From an uncultured Bacteroidales bacterium (GTDB taxonomy: Bacteria > Bacteroidota > Bacteroidia > Bacteroidales > Bacteroidaceae): DNA of 64,000 nucleotides. Below the pieces are notes generated by a model. The model made no database searches. It saw only the letters and a program-made list of their open reading frames with translations, and had not been told where the DNA came from. Every line of letters begins with the position of its first letter. Within the stretch, counting starts at the first letter, position 1. A program made the position numbers and the translations under genes. The stretch is taken from NCBI GenBank assembly GCA_902799685.1, contig CADCBO010000007.1:1-64000 (forward strand). The letters are read 5' to 3'. This document shows, piece by piece, positions 34,477 through 42,965 of the stretch.

Positions 34477-35529
34477 TTATTTCTTCTTTGATACCTTGGC
34501 GCGCTGGGCGTTCAGGAAGTCAACCATCTTCTTGAGGTTCTCCTCGGTGTACATGGCTGCGCCACCGTGGCTGCCCTCGGGAACGCGTACGATGTAGCTC
34601 TCAACGCCTGCCTTCTGCATCTCGTCATAGAGGTACTGGCTTACGCATGATGCTACAATGGGATCTGAATCACCGTGGAACATGTAACCGGCCACATCGT
34701 TCTTATCCAGGAAGCCGGTGGCACTCAGCAGCATGAACTTATCCTCGTTGCCCTCCTTGGGAGCGCCGATAAGCTGCTCCTCGGGGGTGTTACCGGGACC
34801 ACCGAATATCATGGCGTTGCCGCAGTCCATGTGCAGAAGCTCTGTGGGGCCGGACCAGTCGCAGAATGCGTTGACCATGCTAGACTCCTTGGTATAGGGG
34901 CCTACGTTACCTTCGATGTCATACTCGGCTGTGCCGCGCTTGGCAACCTTCACGCCGTTTGACAGAGCGGTAACTGCACTCAGATGACCGCCTGATGAGA
35001 AACCTGAAGTTGCTATGAATGATGTGTCAAATTTGTACTTATCAGCATTGGCGCGGATAAAGCGGATAACGGCCTTGATGTCGTTAACCTGAGCGGGCCA
35101 CTTGCCGTCGGCAATTGAACGGTGGTTGGGGCAAACCACTGCATAACCGGCATTGAGAAGTGCCTGACCTATTGTGTTTACATCGGCCATACCCTTTGAA
35201 CTGTTGCTGCCCCATGCGCTGCCGTAAATGTGAACGACTACGGGATACTTATCCTTAACCTCCTTGGGCAGATAGATGTCGAGCATGTGATATACCTGAC
35301 CGTCATCGCCGGCATAGTTGATGTCTGTGAATTTCTCGGAGCACTCAACCTGGGCACCGCCCTGAGGACCACCGAATCCGCCGAAACCGCCGAATCCGCC
35401 GCCACCACCCATAGGAGGCATACCGCCACCGGGGAAACCGCCACCAGGAAAACCACCACCGCCCGGGAACTGGGCGAAACATGTGAGCGACATCATGACA
35501 GCCGCTGCAAGAAGAATCTGTTTTTTCAT
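34477..35529 (-). CDS. Secreted alpha/beta hydrolase (esterase) with Gly/Phe-rich N-terminus
   Basis: A 350-aa protein. The signal peptide (MKKQILLAAAVMMSLTCFA) is followed by about 35 residues of GGG/FPGGG/FGGFGG low-complexity sequence, then a carboxylesterase fold: HIYGSAWG oxyanion region, the nucleophile in GFSSGGHLSA, an acid in HGDSDPIV and a histidine in GSHGGAAMY. Relatives include bacterial acetyl- and feruloyl-type esterases of the BD-FAE kind. Substrate unknown. The glycine-rich linker may be a flexible tether or aggregation-prone segment. No gene overlaps; terminator shared with the convergent sensor gene. Confidence 0.85.
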   Translation of the reverse strand: MKKQILLAAAVMMSLTCFAQFPGGGGFPGGGFPGGGMPPMGGGGGFGGFGGFGGPQGGAQVECSEKFTDINYAGDDGQVYHMLDIYLPKEVKDKYPVVVHIYGSAWGSNSSKGMADVNTIGQALLNAGYAVVCPNHRSIADGKWPAQVNDIKAVIRFIRANADKYKFDTSFIATSGFSSGGHLSAVTALSNGVKVAKRGTAEYDIEGNVGPYTKESSMVNAFCDWSGPTELLHMDCGNAMIFGGPGNTPEEQLIGAPKEGNEDKFMLLSATGFLDKNDVAGYMFHGDSDPIVASCVSQYLYDEMQKAGVESYIVRVPEGSHGGAAMYTEENLKKMVDFLNAQRAKVSKKK

Positions 35530-35634
35530 TTGTTTTATAATTATAGGTTTAAAAATCTGTCTTGATATAATACCTTATTTATTGGAGAAAGTTAAAAGTA
35601 ACTGCAAAGAAAAGGATGTCCGGATGTCAAAATT

Positions 35635-36117
35635 TCAGAAAATGATATATAACATCATTGTGACGGTAGTGATGAGTTTGATTCCGGTACCGGCCATCAC
35701 TCCCGCAAATGCTCCCAATGCTGATTTGAATGAAGGACCAGGTTCTTTCTTTCCAAAAACCAGCTCACCTATGAGCGCTCCCAGGAAACAGCCGGCTATC
35801 ATACCTACAGCCTGAAATATAATTCCCACCAGCATACCTATCATTGCACCCCAGCTGCCGGCTTTTGAACCGCCTACCATGCGTGTGAATTTAGCCGGAA
35901 TCACGTAATCAAGAATGGTTACTACAATAGTAATGGCCAGCCATACCAACAGACAGGTAACTGAAATCTCATTACCGCTCTCTGCCACTCTACGTCCGAA
36001 AAAAGCCAGCAGCAGACCGGCCCAGCTAATGGGCGGACCGGGTAATCCGGGGACAATGCTTCCTACTATCCCCACAATTCCCAGAATAACGGCAAACACA
36101 ATCAGTGCGGTTGACAT
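35635..36117 (-). CDS. DUF456 domain membrane protein
   Basis: A 160-aa protein made largely of four to five hydrophobic segments. The opening GIVGSIVPGLPGPPISWAGLL and the central GGSKAGSWGAMIGMLVG block are characteristic of DUF456, where glycine-rich repeats resemble glycine zippers. No biochemical role known for the family. Divergent from the DUF3109 gene. Confidence 0.85.
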   Translation of the reverse strand: MSTALIVFAVILGIVGIVGSIVPGLPGPPISWAGLLLAFFGRRVAESGNEISVTCLLVWLAITIVVTILDYVIPAKFTRMVGGSKAGSWGAMIGMLVGIIFQAVGMIAGCFLGALIGELVFGKKEPGPSFKSALGAFAGVMAGTGIKLITTVTMMLYIIF

Positions 36118-36168
36118 AGATGATTTGTTTTAGCTCCGCTAAGATAGACAAAAATGATTATTTTTGCA

Positions 36169-36176
36169 CACTGTAA
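36169..36176 (+). promoter_or_regulatory. Promoter -7 box of the DUF3109 gene
   Basis: TATTTTTG, 19 bp before the ATG; matches TAnnTTTG. Confidence 0.5.
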
Positions 36177-36195
36177 AGAGTCTTGATTACAGTCA

Positions 36196-36777
36196 ATGGT
36201 TCAAATTCAGGATACTATAGTGTCACTAGACGTGATTACCAAGGAGTTCTGCTGTGACCTCAAGAAATGTCACGGTGCCTGTTGTGTGGAAGGTGATGCC
36301 GGCGCTCCCGTAACTGTGGATGAGATTGCACAGATAGAGCAGTTGCTCCCGGCTATCAGGAACATGCTCTCTGAACAGGCTCTCAAGGCCATAGATGAAA
36401 AAGGAATAGCCTATCCGGATCCTGAAGGTGAACTTGTCACTCAGATTGTTAACGGTAAAGACTGCGTATTTACCTGCTATGATGAGAACGGATGCTGCTA
36501 CTGTGCCATAGAAAAGGCATATCGGGAGGGCAGGGTGAGTTTTATGAAGCCGGTTTCGTGTCATCTCTATCCCATACGTGTAAAAAGAATAGGTCCGTAC
36601 TGGGGGCTTAACTATGACCGTTGGGACGTGTGCCAGACAGCTGTCATAAAGGGACACAGGGAACATATCCCTGTCTATAAGTGTCTAAAGGAACCGCTCA
36701 TACGCCGTTTTGGCCAGGATTGGTATGATGAGCTGGAACTTACGGTAAATGAAATGAAAAAACAGAACATAATATAA
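36196..36777 (+). CDS. DUF3109 family cysteine-rich protein
   Basis: A 193-aa cytosolic protein with eight or more cysteines: FCCDLKKCHGACCVEGD near the N-terminus, then CVFTCYDENGCCYCAIE and PVSCHLYPIRV, and a late DVCQTA. This layout is the DUF3109 pattern, related to the YkgJ-like zinc/iron-chelating proteins. Metal binding is likely; the role is unknown. Followed after 5 bp by the lipoprotein gene, so probably co-transcribed. Confidence 0.9.
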   Translation: MVQIQDTIVSLDVITKEFCCDLKKCHGACCVEGDAGAPVTVDEIAQIEQLLPAIRNMLSEQALKAIDEKGIAYPDPEGELVTQIVNGKDCVFTCYDENGCCYCAIEKAYREGRVSFMKPVSCHLYPIRVKRIGPYWGLNYDRWDVCQTAVIKGHREHIPVYKCLKEPLIRRFGQDWYDELELTVNEMKKQNII

Positions 36778-36782
36778 TCATA

Positions 36783-37559
36783 ATGGAAAGGAAAGCAACT
36801 GAACGCATAGCAATAACCCTGATTGTCTTTTGCACCACCCTCTTGGTTTCATGCGGAGGTGACAGCTATAAGGACCTTCCGTTTGGCGGACTGAACGGAC
36901 GTGTACAGAAAGTCACTGTATGGCACCTTATGCCCGAAATGTGGTATGCAGGCAACCGGGGAACCGACATCATGTACACCAATGTATCCATCTATGACGT
37001 TGAGGGCAATGAGATATGCTCAGCCGTAATGGACAGCGCCGGACATATAATGTCCCAGACCGAGAGCCTGTTTGAGAACGGCGTGTGCATACGCAGCGTA
37101 CAGAAAGCCGGGAACCGCACCGTTGCACGCCTTAACCTCAAGTCAAACAGGAAAAACGTTCTTGAGTACAATGAGGAGAGGAACGGGCAGATGATAAACA
37201 TGACAGTAAAGAAAAGTTCCTTTGGTAACCGGCACAAATCAGTTGTGACGGAAGACGGTAAGGTTACAACCATAAGCGTCATAAAGACAGACCGGCAGGG
37301 CTATCCCGTAAAAATCACCATTACCGAACCTCTGACAGGCAACAAGACCGTAGAGACAAACAAGTTTGATGAAAACCATAACGTAATAGAGAAACATATA
37401 TTTACCCACAACGGCAAGAACGGCAAGGATGAGGAGAGAATCACATACACGGACTACAGTGGACCCGATGACCACGGAAACTGGAAGGATGCCCGCACAT
37501 ACGATGAGTTCCGCTTGCCGTCCGAAGTCCTGGTACGCGAATTTGAGTATTGGCAGTAA
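36783..37559 (+). CDS. Predicted lipoprotein with YD/RHS-like strand repeats
   Basis: A 258-aa protein. N-terminal signal ending in the lipobox LLVSC (Cys at 24). The mature part shows repeated beta-strand units reminiscent of YD-repeat sheets: YTNVSIYDVEGNEICSA, MDSAGHIMSQTESLFENG, KTDRQGYPVKITITEP and NKFDENHNVIEKHIF. Family not recognised; such proteins in Bacteroidales are usually annotated hypothetical. Likely in an operon with the DUF3109 gene. Confidence 0.65.
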   Translation: MERKATERIAITLIVFCTTLLVSCGGDSYKDLPFGGLNGRVQKVTVWHLMPEMWYAGNRGTDIMYTNVSIYDVEGNEICSAVMDSAGHIMSQTESLFENGVCIRSVQKAGNRTVARLNLKSNRKNVLEYNEERNGQMINMTVKKSSFGNRHKSVVTEDGKVTTISVIKTDRQGYPVKITITEPLTGNKTVETNKFDENHNVIEKHIFTHNGKNGKDEERITYTDYSGPDDHGNWKDARTYDEFRLPSEVLVREFEYWQ

Positions 37560-37598
37560 ATTAACCATCCCTTTTGGGCGGATATTGCAAAAAAGACG

Positions 37599-37606
37599 TA
37601 TCTTTG
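37599..37606 (+). promoter_or_regulatory. Promoter -7 box of tRNA-Val(CAC)
   Basis: TATCTTTG, 29 bp upstream of the tRNA; TTTG at 37573-37576 could be the -33 element (22-nt gap). Confidence 0.55.
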
Positions 37607-37635
37607 CCGCGCTTTTACAGCATATCATAAACATC

Positions 37636-37710
37636 GTTTCGTTAGCTCAGCCGGTTCAGAGCGCTTGCTTCACACGCAAGAGGTCGGCGGTTCGAATCCG
37701 CCACGAAACA
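37636..37710 (+). tRNA. tRNA-Val(CAC)
   Basis: 75-nt cloverleaf: acceptor GTTTCGT/ACGAAAC, anticodon stem CTTGC/GCAAG with loop TTCACAC (anticodon CAC), T-arm GGCGG-TTCGAAT-CCGCC, discriminator A, no encoded CCA. Confidence 0.95.
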
Positions 37711-37712
37711 CA

Positions 37713-37834
37713 AATAAAATAACCACCCGTCAGGGTGGTTGTTTTATTAGCAGACGGCCATAAGGCAAGCTTGCTTGCATTAGGGCTGGCTGCTAATAAA
37801 ACCCATCCGGAAGCATTCCGGATGAGATTTTATT
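37713..37834 (+). repeat. Chain of three overlapping hairpins downstream of tRNA-Val(CAC)
   Basis: Hairpin 1 (37713-37748) has a 16-bp stem, one T-G pair, loop GTCA. Hairpin 2 (37742-37801) has 12-bp perfect arms TTTTATTAGCAG/CTGCTAATAAAA enclosing a GCAAGC/GCTTGC stem. Hairpin 3 (37795-37834) has CATCCGGAA/TTCCGGATG inside AATAAAA/TTTTATT. Neighbours share the 7-bp TTTTATT or AATAAAA arm, so adjacent hairpins cannot fully form at once. Hairpin 1 likely terminates the tRNA transcript. The remaining 37835-37860 shows nothing further. Confidence 0.75.
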
Positions 37835-37860
37835 TGTCCAGCTAGCCCCCCGCAGGGGAT

Positions 37861-37921
37861 TGCGGATGCGCGTAAGCGAATTCGCCCAGTGATATGCGGA
37901 TGCGCGTAAGCGAATTCGCCC
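37861..37921. repeat. Two direct copies of a 27-bp sequence (period 34)
   Basis: TGCGGATGCGCGTAAGCG plus AATTCGCCC occurs at 37861-37887 and 37895-37921, separated by 7 bp, just beyond the 3' end of the 37.9-kb lipoprotein gene. The unit contains the palindrome GCGAATTCGC. Only two copies, so not a CRISPR array. Confidence 0.85.
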
Positions 37922-37932
37922 CCAAGCTTTTA

Positions 37933-39009
37933 TCAGAAAGTATATACAAGCTGAGCACAAATACCCAAATGTACCAGCCCCTCATAGTTTTCCTTATCAA
38001 GATCAACTGTCGCTCTCTTATCGCCATCTGAGTACGTAGCTTTCCTTAGCACCCCCGATGTATATGATATATCAGCACCTAAGGTCAAACGGTCACTCAG
38101 GGAATATGAGTAACTGACGTCAAACGTAAATCCCAAAGTCCTTCCGGTTACAGTCATTTTCTCATCTTCAAACTTAGCTGCATCATTATAAAACAGCACT
38201 CCCAAACCAACATTATCCATAATGAGATGCTTTCTGTTCCTGGAAATGAACCTGCCGGAGTATATCGGACCCAGAAAACTGATATTCACAGTCTCATTAA
38301 GCACGCCCTCCTTAGTGGTACCGTTTTCATACAGCGCTGTTGCCGCATCTGCCGATGAAGAATGGTAAATCTGATACCTGATTCCCAGTCCGCTGTTTAT
38401 GGCACGGTTGAAATACTGGATGAATTCAGCACCAAACATAGCACCATTCATTAGTCTCTTTACATGTTCTCTTTCATATACAGACAGCCCCGGAGCAATT
38501 TTGTTCAATCTGCGTCCGTATCCCACATAAGCCCTGAAAAGGTTAATGGGCACATCAACAGTAGGAGTCTGTAATATATTGTCTGCCGATGTAACTGGGG
38601 AAGTTCCGTTGGCATAAACGCCTGCCGTACCGGCCTCATTAATTGACAGTACCCTATCCGGTGATACCTTTGCAGTATCTGCATGGTAAACATCAGAATT
38701 CATTACATGAATATCTGACCGCACACCATCCACGCCGTAGTTCTTTATCTTTATATACTTAGCGCCCTTCTCCCAAGCACGGAAACGGGCCATCTCGGCC
38801 ATCTTCTCATAGCTGCCCTTACCCTTCACATCAACGGTACCTATCCATTCAGCATCGGACGGAAGAGGATCAGATTCCTTAAGAACAACCACATCCTCAA
38901 GCCACTCCTCAGGCTGGTAAGTACGTAGAGTGCTTGATGTAACCTTTGGCGAGCAGGACGTAAGCACCCACGCCGCTCCGAAAACGATTACTAATAACGC
39001 TTTTTTCAT
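37933..39009 (-). CDS. Predicted outer-membrane-associated lipoprotein / beta-barrel-like protein
   Basis: A 358-aa protein counted from ATG 39009 (another ATG two codons upstream at 39015). Signal with lipobox WVLTSC. Residues 30-105 form a small alpha-beta domain (DAEWIGTVDVKGKGSYEKMA, then GAKYIKIKNYGVDG), while the second half has alternating strands ending in aromatic residues (FTFDVSYSYSLSDRLTLGAD, HLGICAQLVYTF), with the final Phe typical of outer-membrane barrels. Function unknown; the two-part design (periplasmic domain plus barrel-like domain) is inferred from pattern only. Confidence 0.65.
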   Translation of the reverse strand: MKKALLVIVFGAAWVLTSCSPKVTSSTLRTYQPEEWLEDVVVLKESDPLPSDAEWIGTVDVKGKGSYEKMAEMARFRAWEKGAKYIKIKNYGVDGVRSDIHVMNSDVYHADTAKVSPDRVLSINEAGTAGVYANGTSPVTSADNILQTPTVDVPINLFRAYVGYGRRLNKIAPGLSVYEREHVKRLMNGAMFGAEFIQYFNRAINSGLGIRYQIYHSSSADAATALYENGTTKEGVLNETVNISFLGPIYSGRFISRNRKHLIMDNVGLGVLFYNDAAKFEDEKMTVTGRTLGFTFDVSYSYSLSDRLTLGADISYTSGVLRKATYSDGDKRATVDLDKENYEGLVHLGICAQLVYTF

Positions 39010-39187
39010 AATCATATTATTGATGTTTGTTCAACATAAGAATATCCCGTTGTAAAATTAGGCTTTTTATTATGCAATTCAGTATGCTATTTTGTGCTAT
39101 TTCTATCATTTACTCATTTGGAGGGTATATCAATATCCAGCTATCATTTGCTAATGGTCACTTGAATAATAACTCAAATCATATCCA

Positions 39188-39655
39188 TCAATTAAAGAAC
39201 TTGTTCGTACTATCCGGCTTGGCATCGGTCTGACGGAAACGATACAAATAATCTATGGCTTCGTATTCGGATTCGTCTGAGCATTTACCTCTTGTCATAT
39301 GAAAAGTAGTATCATTTAGAATTGTTCCTCTCATAGTCACCACCTTCTCCTCATAATCATCCCAGTAGAACTTTTTATAGAGTTCCTGGTATGTACGGTG
39401 CATCTCGCTGGTCACCCTCCTTAGGTCCGGGCCATAGTTTAAGCTGTAGCTGTAGAAATCATGCTCGTCATAGGCCCAGACAGAGCTCATCTTGTTCCAG
39501 TCATTGAACCCCACGTCCTGCACCTGCAGTGTGATGCAGCCGTCCGTGTTGTCCACCTCTGTCACCGCATGCGGCCGTGACGATGAGCCGTAGGTATAAC
39601 TGCCCATACCAGTCTTGGAGAGTAGTGTCACAGGGAAACAATCCTTTTGTGTCAT
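39188..39655 (-). pseudogene. RHS-repeat protein remnant
   Basis: 155-codon frame from ATG 39655. The translation contains recognisable RHS/YD-repeat wreckage: TGMGSYTYGSSSRPHAVTEV followed by LNYGPDLRRVTSEMHRTYQE and FYWDDYEEKVV, which correspond to the PHAV, YGPDxxR and YxGDYE signatures of RHS toxin-delivery proteins. A complete RHS protein is over 1000 aa; here only a short internal piece remains, with no DPxGx-L toxin junction. I judge it a decayed or orphan fragment. Confidence 0.6.
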
Positions 39656-39660
39656 TATTG

Positions 39661-40002
39661 TCAATTTTTCTTTCTCTTTAGAACAACAGTAACAATATCT
39701 TTTCTATAATATGACTTAAACTTTTTTGTTTTCTTTTTATATCCTTCTTTATCGAAAGAGAGAGAGGATTTAGGGCAGAAACCACCTACCATTGAATTAT
39801 ACTCAAAAAAACCAAGACTATCAGTATAAATGACTTCTCTTTCGGAACAATCGCAAGACACATTCTCTTTTACCAATACGCTATCAATTGGTAATCGGGT
39901 TTTGGAATCAATCACTACGCCTTGTATGTGTACAAGGCAATCACATGAAATAAATAGCGTACCAACAAACAATATAATAATTATTATTTTTATCTTTTTC
40001 AT
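39661..40002 (-). CDS. Small lipoprotein with carboxypeptidase-regulatory-like domain
   Basis: A 113-aa protein: signal MKKIKIIIIILFVGTLFISC (lipidated Cys 20), then a compact beta-rich domain opening HIQGVVIDSKTRLPIDSVLV, the typical start of the CarboxypepD_reg-like fold (GxVxDxxTxxPIxxA/SxV). Four further cysteines may form disulfides. A+T-rich compared with neighbours, and it lies directly upstream of the RHS fragment on the same strand, so both may have arrived together. Role unknown; an immunity or accessory function is only speculation. Confidence 0.65.
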   Translation of the reverse strand: MKKIKIIIIILFVGTLFISCDCLVHIQGVVIDSKTRLPIDSVLVKENVSCDCSEREVIYTDSLGFFEYNSMVGGFCPKSSLSFDKEGYKKKTKKFKSYYRKDIVTVVLKRKKN

Positions 40003-40076
40003 TTTAGGTTCATTTTAGGGGAAAGTTGTTCTTTTTATTCCTAATATAACGGCCTCGGCGCTGTCCATAAGCGCAA

Positions 40077-40187
40077 CTACAGCGCGCGGCGTCCGTGCGC
40101 CTTGACGTTAACCGCACGGTTGCAACCCGTAGCCAAACAGACGATGGCTATGAGCAGCAACGCTATTTTTAGAAACCCCAATCTCAT
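40077..40187 (-). CDS. Tiny lipoprotein candidate
   Basis: 36-aa frame from ATG 40187: MRLGFLKIALLLIAIVCLATGC then NRAVNVKAHGRRAL. The lipobox LATGC is convincing, but the short tail and lack of a clear promoter make it uncertain. Bacteroidales genomes contain similar very small lipoprotein-like genes. Confidence 0.3.
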   Translation of the reverse strand: MRLGFLKIALLLIAIVCLATGCNRAVNVKAHGRRAL

Positions 40188-40258
40188 GGATTTTTTGTTA
40201 CCATACGCTAATATACAACTAAATCCAATTAACCGCTCCGCAGTCCCGAAAAGGCTCA

Positions 40259-40283
40259 CAAAAAAAAGCGGTCCTAAGACCGC
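40259..40283 (-). terminator. Intrinsic terminator of tRNA-Val(GAC)
   Basis: On the minus strand GCGGTC, loop TTAG, GACCGC followed by TTTTTTT, 10 bp after the tRNA 3' end. Confidence 0.9.
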
Positions 40284-40292
40284 CCCATTTTG

Positions 40293-40367
40293 TGATCCTT
40301 AGCAGATTTGAACTGCTGACCTCTTGCCTGTCAAGCAAGCGCTCTAAACCAACTGAGCTAAAGGATC
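40293..40367 (-). tRNA. tRNA-Val(GAC)
   Basis: 75-nt cloverleaf on the minus strand: acceptor GATCCTT/AAGGATC, anticodon stem CTTGC/GCAAG with loop TTGACAG, giving anticodon GAC, T-arm CAGCAG-TTCAAAT-CTGCT region, discriminator A. The loop reads GAC, not the GTC of tRNA-Asp. Confidence 0.85.
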
Positions 40368-40398
40368 AGTTTTGCTTTCCCTTATCCGGAAAGCGTTG

Positions 40399-40406
40399 CA
40401 AAGGTA
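40399..40406 (-). promoter_or_regulatory. Promoter -7 box of tRNA-Val(GAC)
   Basis: TACCTTTG on the minus strand, 31 bp upstream of the tRNA; matches TAnnTTTG. Confidence 0.55.
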
Positions 40407-40542
40407 CATTATTTTACGTAATCTGCAATGGTTGGTCTGTTTTTGTTACTTTCAGATGGCAAACCGGGTTAAAAATGTATAATTGCCGTACCAATAACAG
40501 ATTCAAAGAGTAGTAAAGATTACAATTAGCCAGGGAAAAGTG

Positions 40543-40550
40543 TAATTTCG
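40543..40550 (+). promoter_or_regulatory. Promoter -7 box of the SulP gene
   Basis: TAATTTCG, 63 bp before the ATG; matches TAnnTTCG. The leader 40551-40613 has no obvious structure. Confidence 0.45.
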
Positions 40551-40613
40551 CGGCCGAAAAATAAAAGTATTAAAAATTTGCCGGCAAAGGGCTGGCGCTA
40601 TTGATGTAACATT

Positions 40614-42290
40614 ATGAATCTTAAGGGATTTCAACCCAAACTGTTCTCAACTCTGAAGAACGGTTATGACAAACAGACTCTTGTTCAGGACCTGCTTGCA
40701 GGTGTAATTGTAGGCATAGTGGCTCTGCCGCTTGCCATCGCGTTCGGTATCGCATCAGGGGCTACTCCTGAGGCGGGCATTCTCACTGCTATAGTGGCAG
40801 GTTTCATCATCTCTTTCTTTGGCGGCAGTAAGGTGCAGATAGGCGGACCTACCGGTGCTTTTATTGTGATCGTATATGGTATCATACAGGATTACGGTAT
40901 GAGCGGACTGTGCATTGCCACTTTCATGGCGGGCGCGTTCCTTATACTTATGGGTGTGCTGCACCTGGGTACTATCATAAAGTATATTCCTTATCCCATT
41001 GTGGTGGGCTTTACCAGCGGTATTGCGCTTACAATCTTTGCAACGCAGATAAAGGATCTGTTCGGACTTCAAATTGAGAGTGTTCCGGCCGGTTTCATAG
41101 ATAAGTGGGTGGTCTATTTCCGGCACTTTGATACCGTGAGCTGGTGGTCACTGCTTATAGGCGTGGGCAGCATACTGCTTATTGTTTTCACTCCCAAGAT
41201 AAGCCGCAAGATCCCGGGATCACTGGTGGCAATCATCATAATGACAGTTGTATGCCTTATTCTGCGCGGTGTGGGCGTTGAGGGCATAGAGACTATCGGT
41301 GACCGTTTCTCTATCTCAACCGAACTGCCGCAGGCCGAGGTCCCCAAGATAAACTGGGACAGCATTACCCGTCTGGCTCAACCCGCTATGGTGATTGCTA
41401 TGCTGGGCGCAATTGAGTCACTGCTCTCTGCAGCTGTAGCTGACGGTGTGATTGGTGACCGTCATGACAGCAACCAGGAGCTTGTGGCTCAGGGTATTGC
41501 CAATATGGTATCGCCTCTTATAGGCGGCATACCTGCCACTGGAGCAATAGCAAGAACCATGACCAACATAAACAACGGCGGGCGTACACCTGTGGCAGGA
41601 ATCGCCCACGCCGTTGTACTGGCTTTAATCTACCTCTTCCTTATGCCGCTTGTCAAGTTCATTCCCATGGCTTGCCTGGCCGGTATTTTGGTGGTGGTAT
41701 CATATAATATGAGTGAATGGCGCAGTTTCAAGGCCATTCTCCGTAACCCCAAGTCCGATATCATAGTGTTGCTGGTCACATTCTTCCTGACCGTGATATT
41801 TGACCTGACCGTTGCAATTGAGGTTGGCGTGCTGATTGCCTGCCTGCTCTGCATGAAGCGTATGGCTGAGACCACAAACGTCTCTGTGCTGAGCGATGAG
41901 ATCGATCCCAATGCCGATAGCGACGTGATGGGCAATCTGGACCACCTGACCATCCCCGAGGGTGTGAAGGTGTACGAGATTAACGGTCCCTATTTCTTTG
42001 GAATAGGTAACAAGTTCGAGGAGATGATGGGCGATATGGGAGGCCGTGCCAAGGTGCGTATCATCCGCATGCGTAAGGTTCCGTTCATTGATTCCACCGG
42101 AGTACACAACCTGCAGAATATGTGCCGCATGTGCTCACAGATGGGCGTCAAGGTAGTCCTGAGCGGGGTAAATCCCAAGGTAATGAAGGTGATTGAGGAT
42201 GCCGGAATGGATGATGTAGTTGGTAAGGAAAACATCTGCAGCCACATCAACATCGCCCTCAAACGCGCCGAAGAAATTCTTTCTGAATAA
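40614..42290 (+). CDS. SulP family inorganic anion transporter with STAS domain
   Basis: A 558-aa inner-membrane protein. The transporter core has 12-14 hydrophobic segments with the signature GVIVGIVALPLAIAFGIASG and a GGIPATGAIARTMTNINNGG block, and the C-terminal STAS domain (about 430-555) contains FIDSTGVHNLQNM where the conserved serine sits. SulP proteins move sulfate, bicarbonate or related anions, usually with Na+ or H+; the substrate is not clear. Single-gene transcript, separated from the dcw cluster by about 190 bp. Confidence 0.93.
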   Translation: MNLKGFQPKLFSTLKNGYDKQTLVQDLLAGVIVGIVALPLAIAFGIASGATPEAGILTAIVAGFIISFFGGSKVQIGGPTGAFIVIVYGIIQDYGMSGLCIATFMAGAFLILMGVLHLGTIIKYIPYPIVVGFTSGIALTIFATQIKDLFGLQIESVPAGFIDKWVVYFRHFDTVSWWSLLIGVGSILLIVFTPKISRKIPGSLVAIIIMTVVCLILRGVGVEGIETIGDRFSISTELPQAEVPKINWDSITRLAQPAMVIAMLGAIESLLSAAVADGVIGDRHDSNQELVAQGIANMVSPLIGGIPATGAIARTMTNINNGGRTPVAGIAHAVVLALIYLFLMPLVKFIPMACLAGILVVVSYNMSEWRSFKAILRNPKSDIIVLLVTFFLTVIFDLTVAIEVGVLIACLLCMKRMAETTNVSVLSDEIDPNADSDVMGNLDHLTIPEGVKVYEINGPYFFGIGNKFEEMMGDMGGRAKVRIIRMRKVPFIDSTGVHNLQNMCRMCSQMGVKVVLSGVNPKVMKVIEDAGMDDVVGKENICSHINIALKRAEEILSE

Positions 42291-42410
42291 ATCATAGTTT
42301 TCAACAGATTAGATTGTTGGCCTGAACCGGTGCTTTAACTGGTTCAGGCCAATTATTTGATTAATAGCCTATAGAGTTATTAACAGGCGGTTAAAAACTT
42401 TTTTATATAA

Positions 42411-42458
42411 AAAGTGGGGCAAAGTGGGTGAAAGTGGAGTGAAAAAGTTATAACTTTG
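42411..42458 (+). promoter_or_regulatory. MraZ operator repeats and dcw promoter
   Basis: Three 10-bp direct repeats of AAAGTGGxxx (42411-42420, 42421-42430, 42431-42440) match the GTGGG-type boxes bound by MraZ, followed by the -7 box TAACTTTG (42451-42458), 27 bp before mraZ. MraZ is known to repress its own operon through such repeats, so feedback control of the division cluster is expected. Confidence 0.8.
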
Positions 42459-42484
42459 AAACCGAATATCGATTATAGGCAAAA

Positions 42485-42940
42485 ATGAGTTTCATTGGAC
42501 AGTTCCCGGTGCGTCTGGACGCCAAGAACAGGGCGTTCATGCCGGCAGGATTCCGCCGCCTGTTGCAACAGGCCGGCCAACAGACACTGGTGGTCCGCAA
42601 GGACTACTTCGAGAACTGTCTGGTGGTCTATCCTGCTACGCAATGGCGGGAAGAGATTGCCGGCGTCCGTGCCCGTCTTAACCGTTTTGATGGAAATCAG
42701 CAGATGGTCTATAGGAAACTGGTATCTGAAGCTCAGGAGGTGCAGCTGGACAGCAATGGCCGTCTGTTGTTGCCTCAGATGTTGCTTGACAAGGTGGGGA
42801 TTAAGCAGGACGCCCTTTTTGTGGGCATGGAGCAGACCATAGAGATATGGAATCCACAGCTGGCTGCAGGTTCAGGACAGCAGCCTTTCATGAGTGACAG
42901 CGAGTTTGCCGATAGTCTAAGAAAGTTCATGACTGAGTGA
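42485..42940 (+). CDS. mraZ: Transcriptional regulator MraZ
   Basis: A 151-aa AbrB-like DNA-binding protein with two tandem swapped-hairpin motifs: FPVRLDAKNRAFMPAGFRRL near the start and EVQLDSNGRLLLPQMLLDKV in the second half. It is the first gene of the dcw cluster and represses it. The operator repeats lie just upstream. Downstream rsmH starts after 25 bp. Confidence 0.95.
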   Translation: MSFIGQFPVRLDAKNRAFMPAGFRRLLQQAGQQTLVVRKDYFENCLVVYPATQWREEIAGVRARLNRFDGNQQMVYRKLVSEAQEVQLDSNGRLLLPQMLLDKVGIKQDALFVGMEQTIEIWNPQLAAGSGQQPFMSDSEFADSLRKFMTE

Positions 42941-42965
42941 TACACATTACATACATAACGGGCAA

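Noticed and set aside
37861-37921. CRISPR array
   Set aside because: Only two repeat copies with a 7-bp spacer and no cas genes anywhere in the window.
40293-40367. tRNA-Asp
   Set aside because: General appearance resembles tRNA-Asp, but the 7-nt anticodon loop reads TTGACAG, which gives anticodon GAC (Val) rather than GTC.
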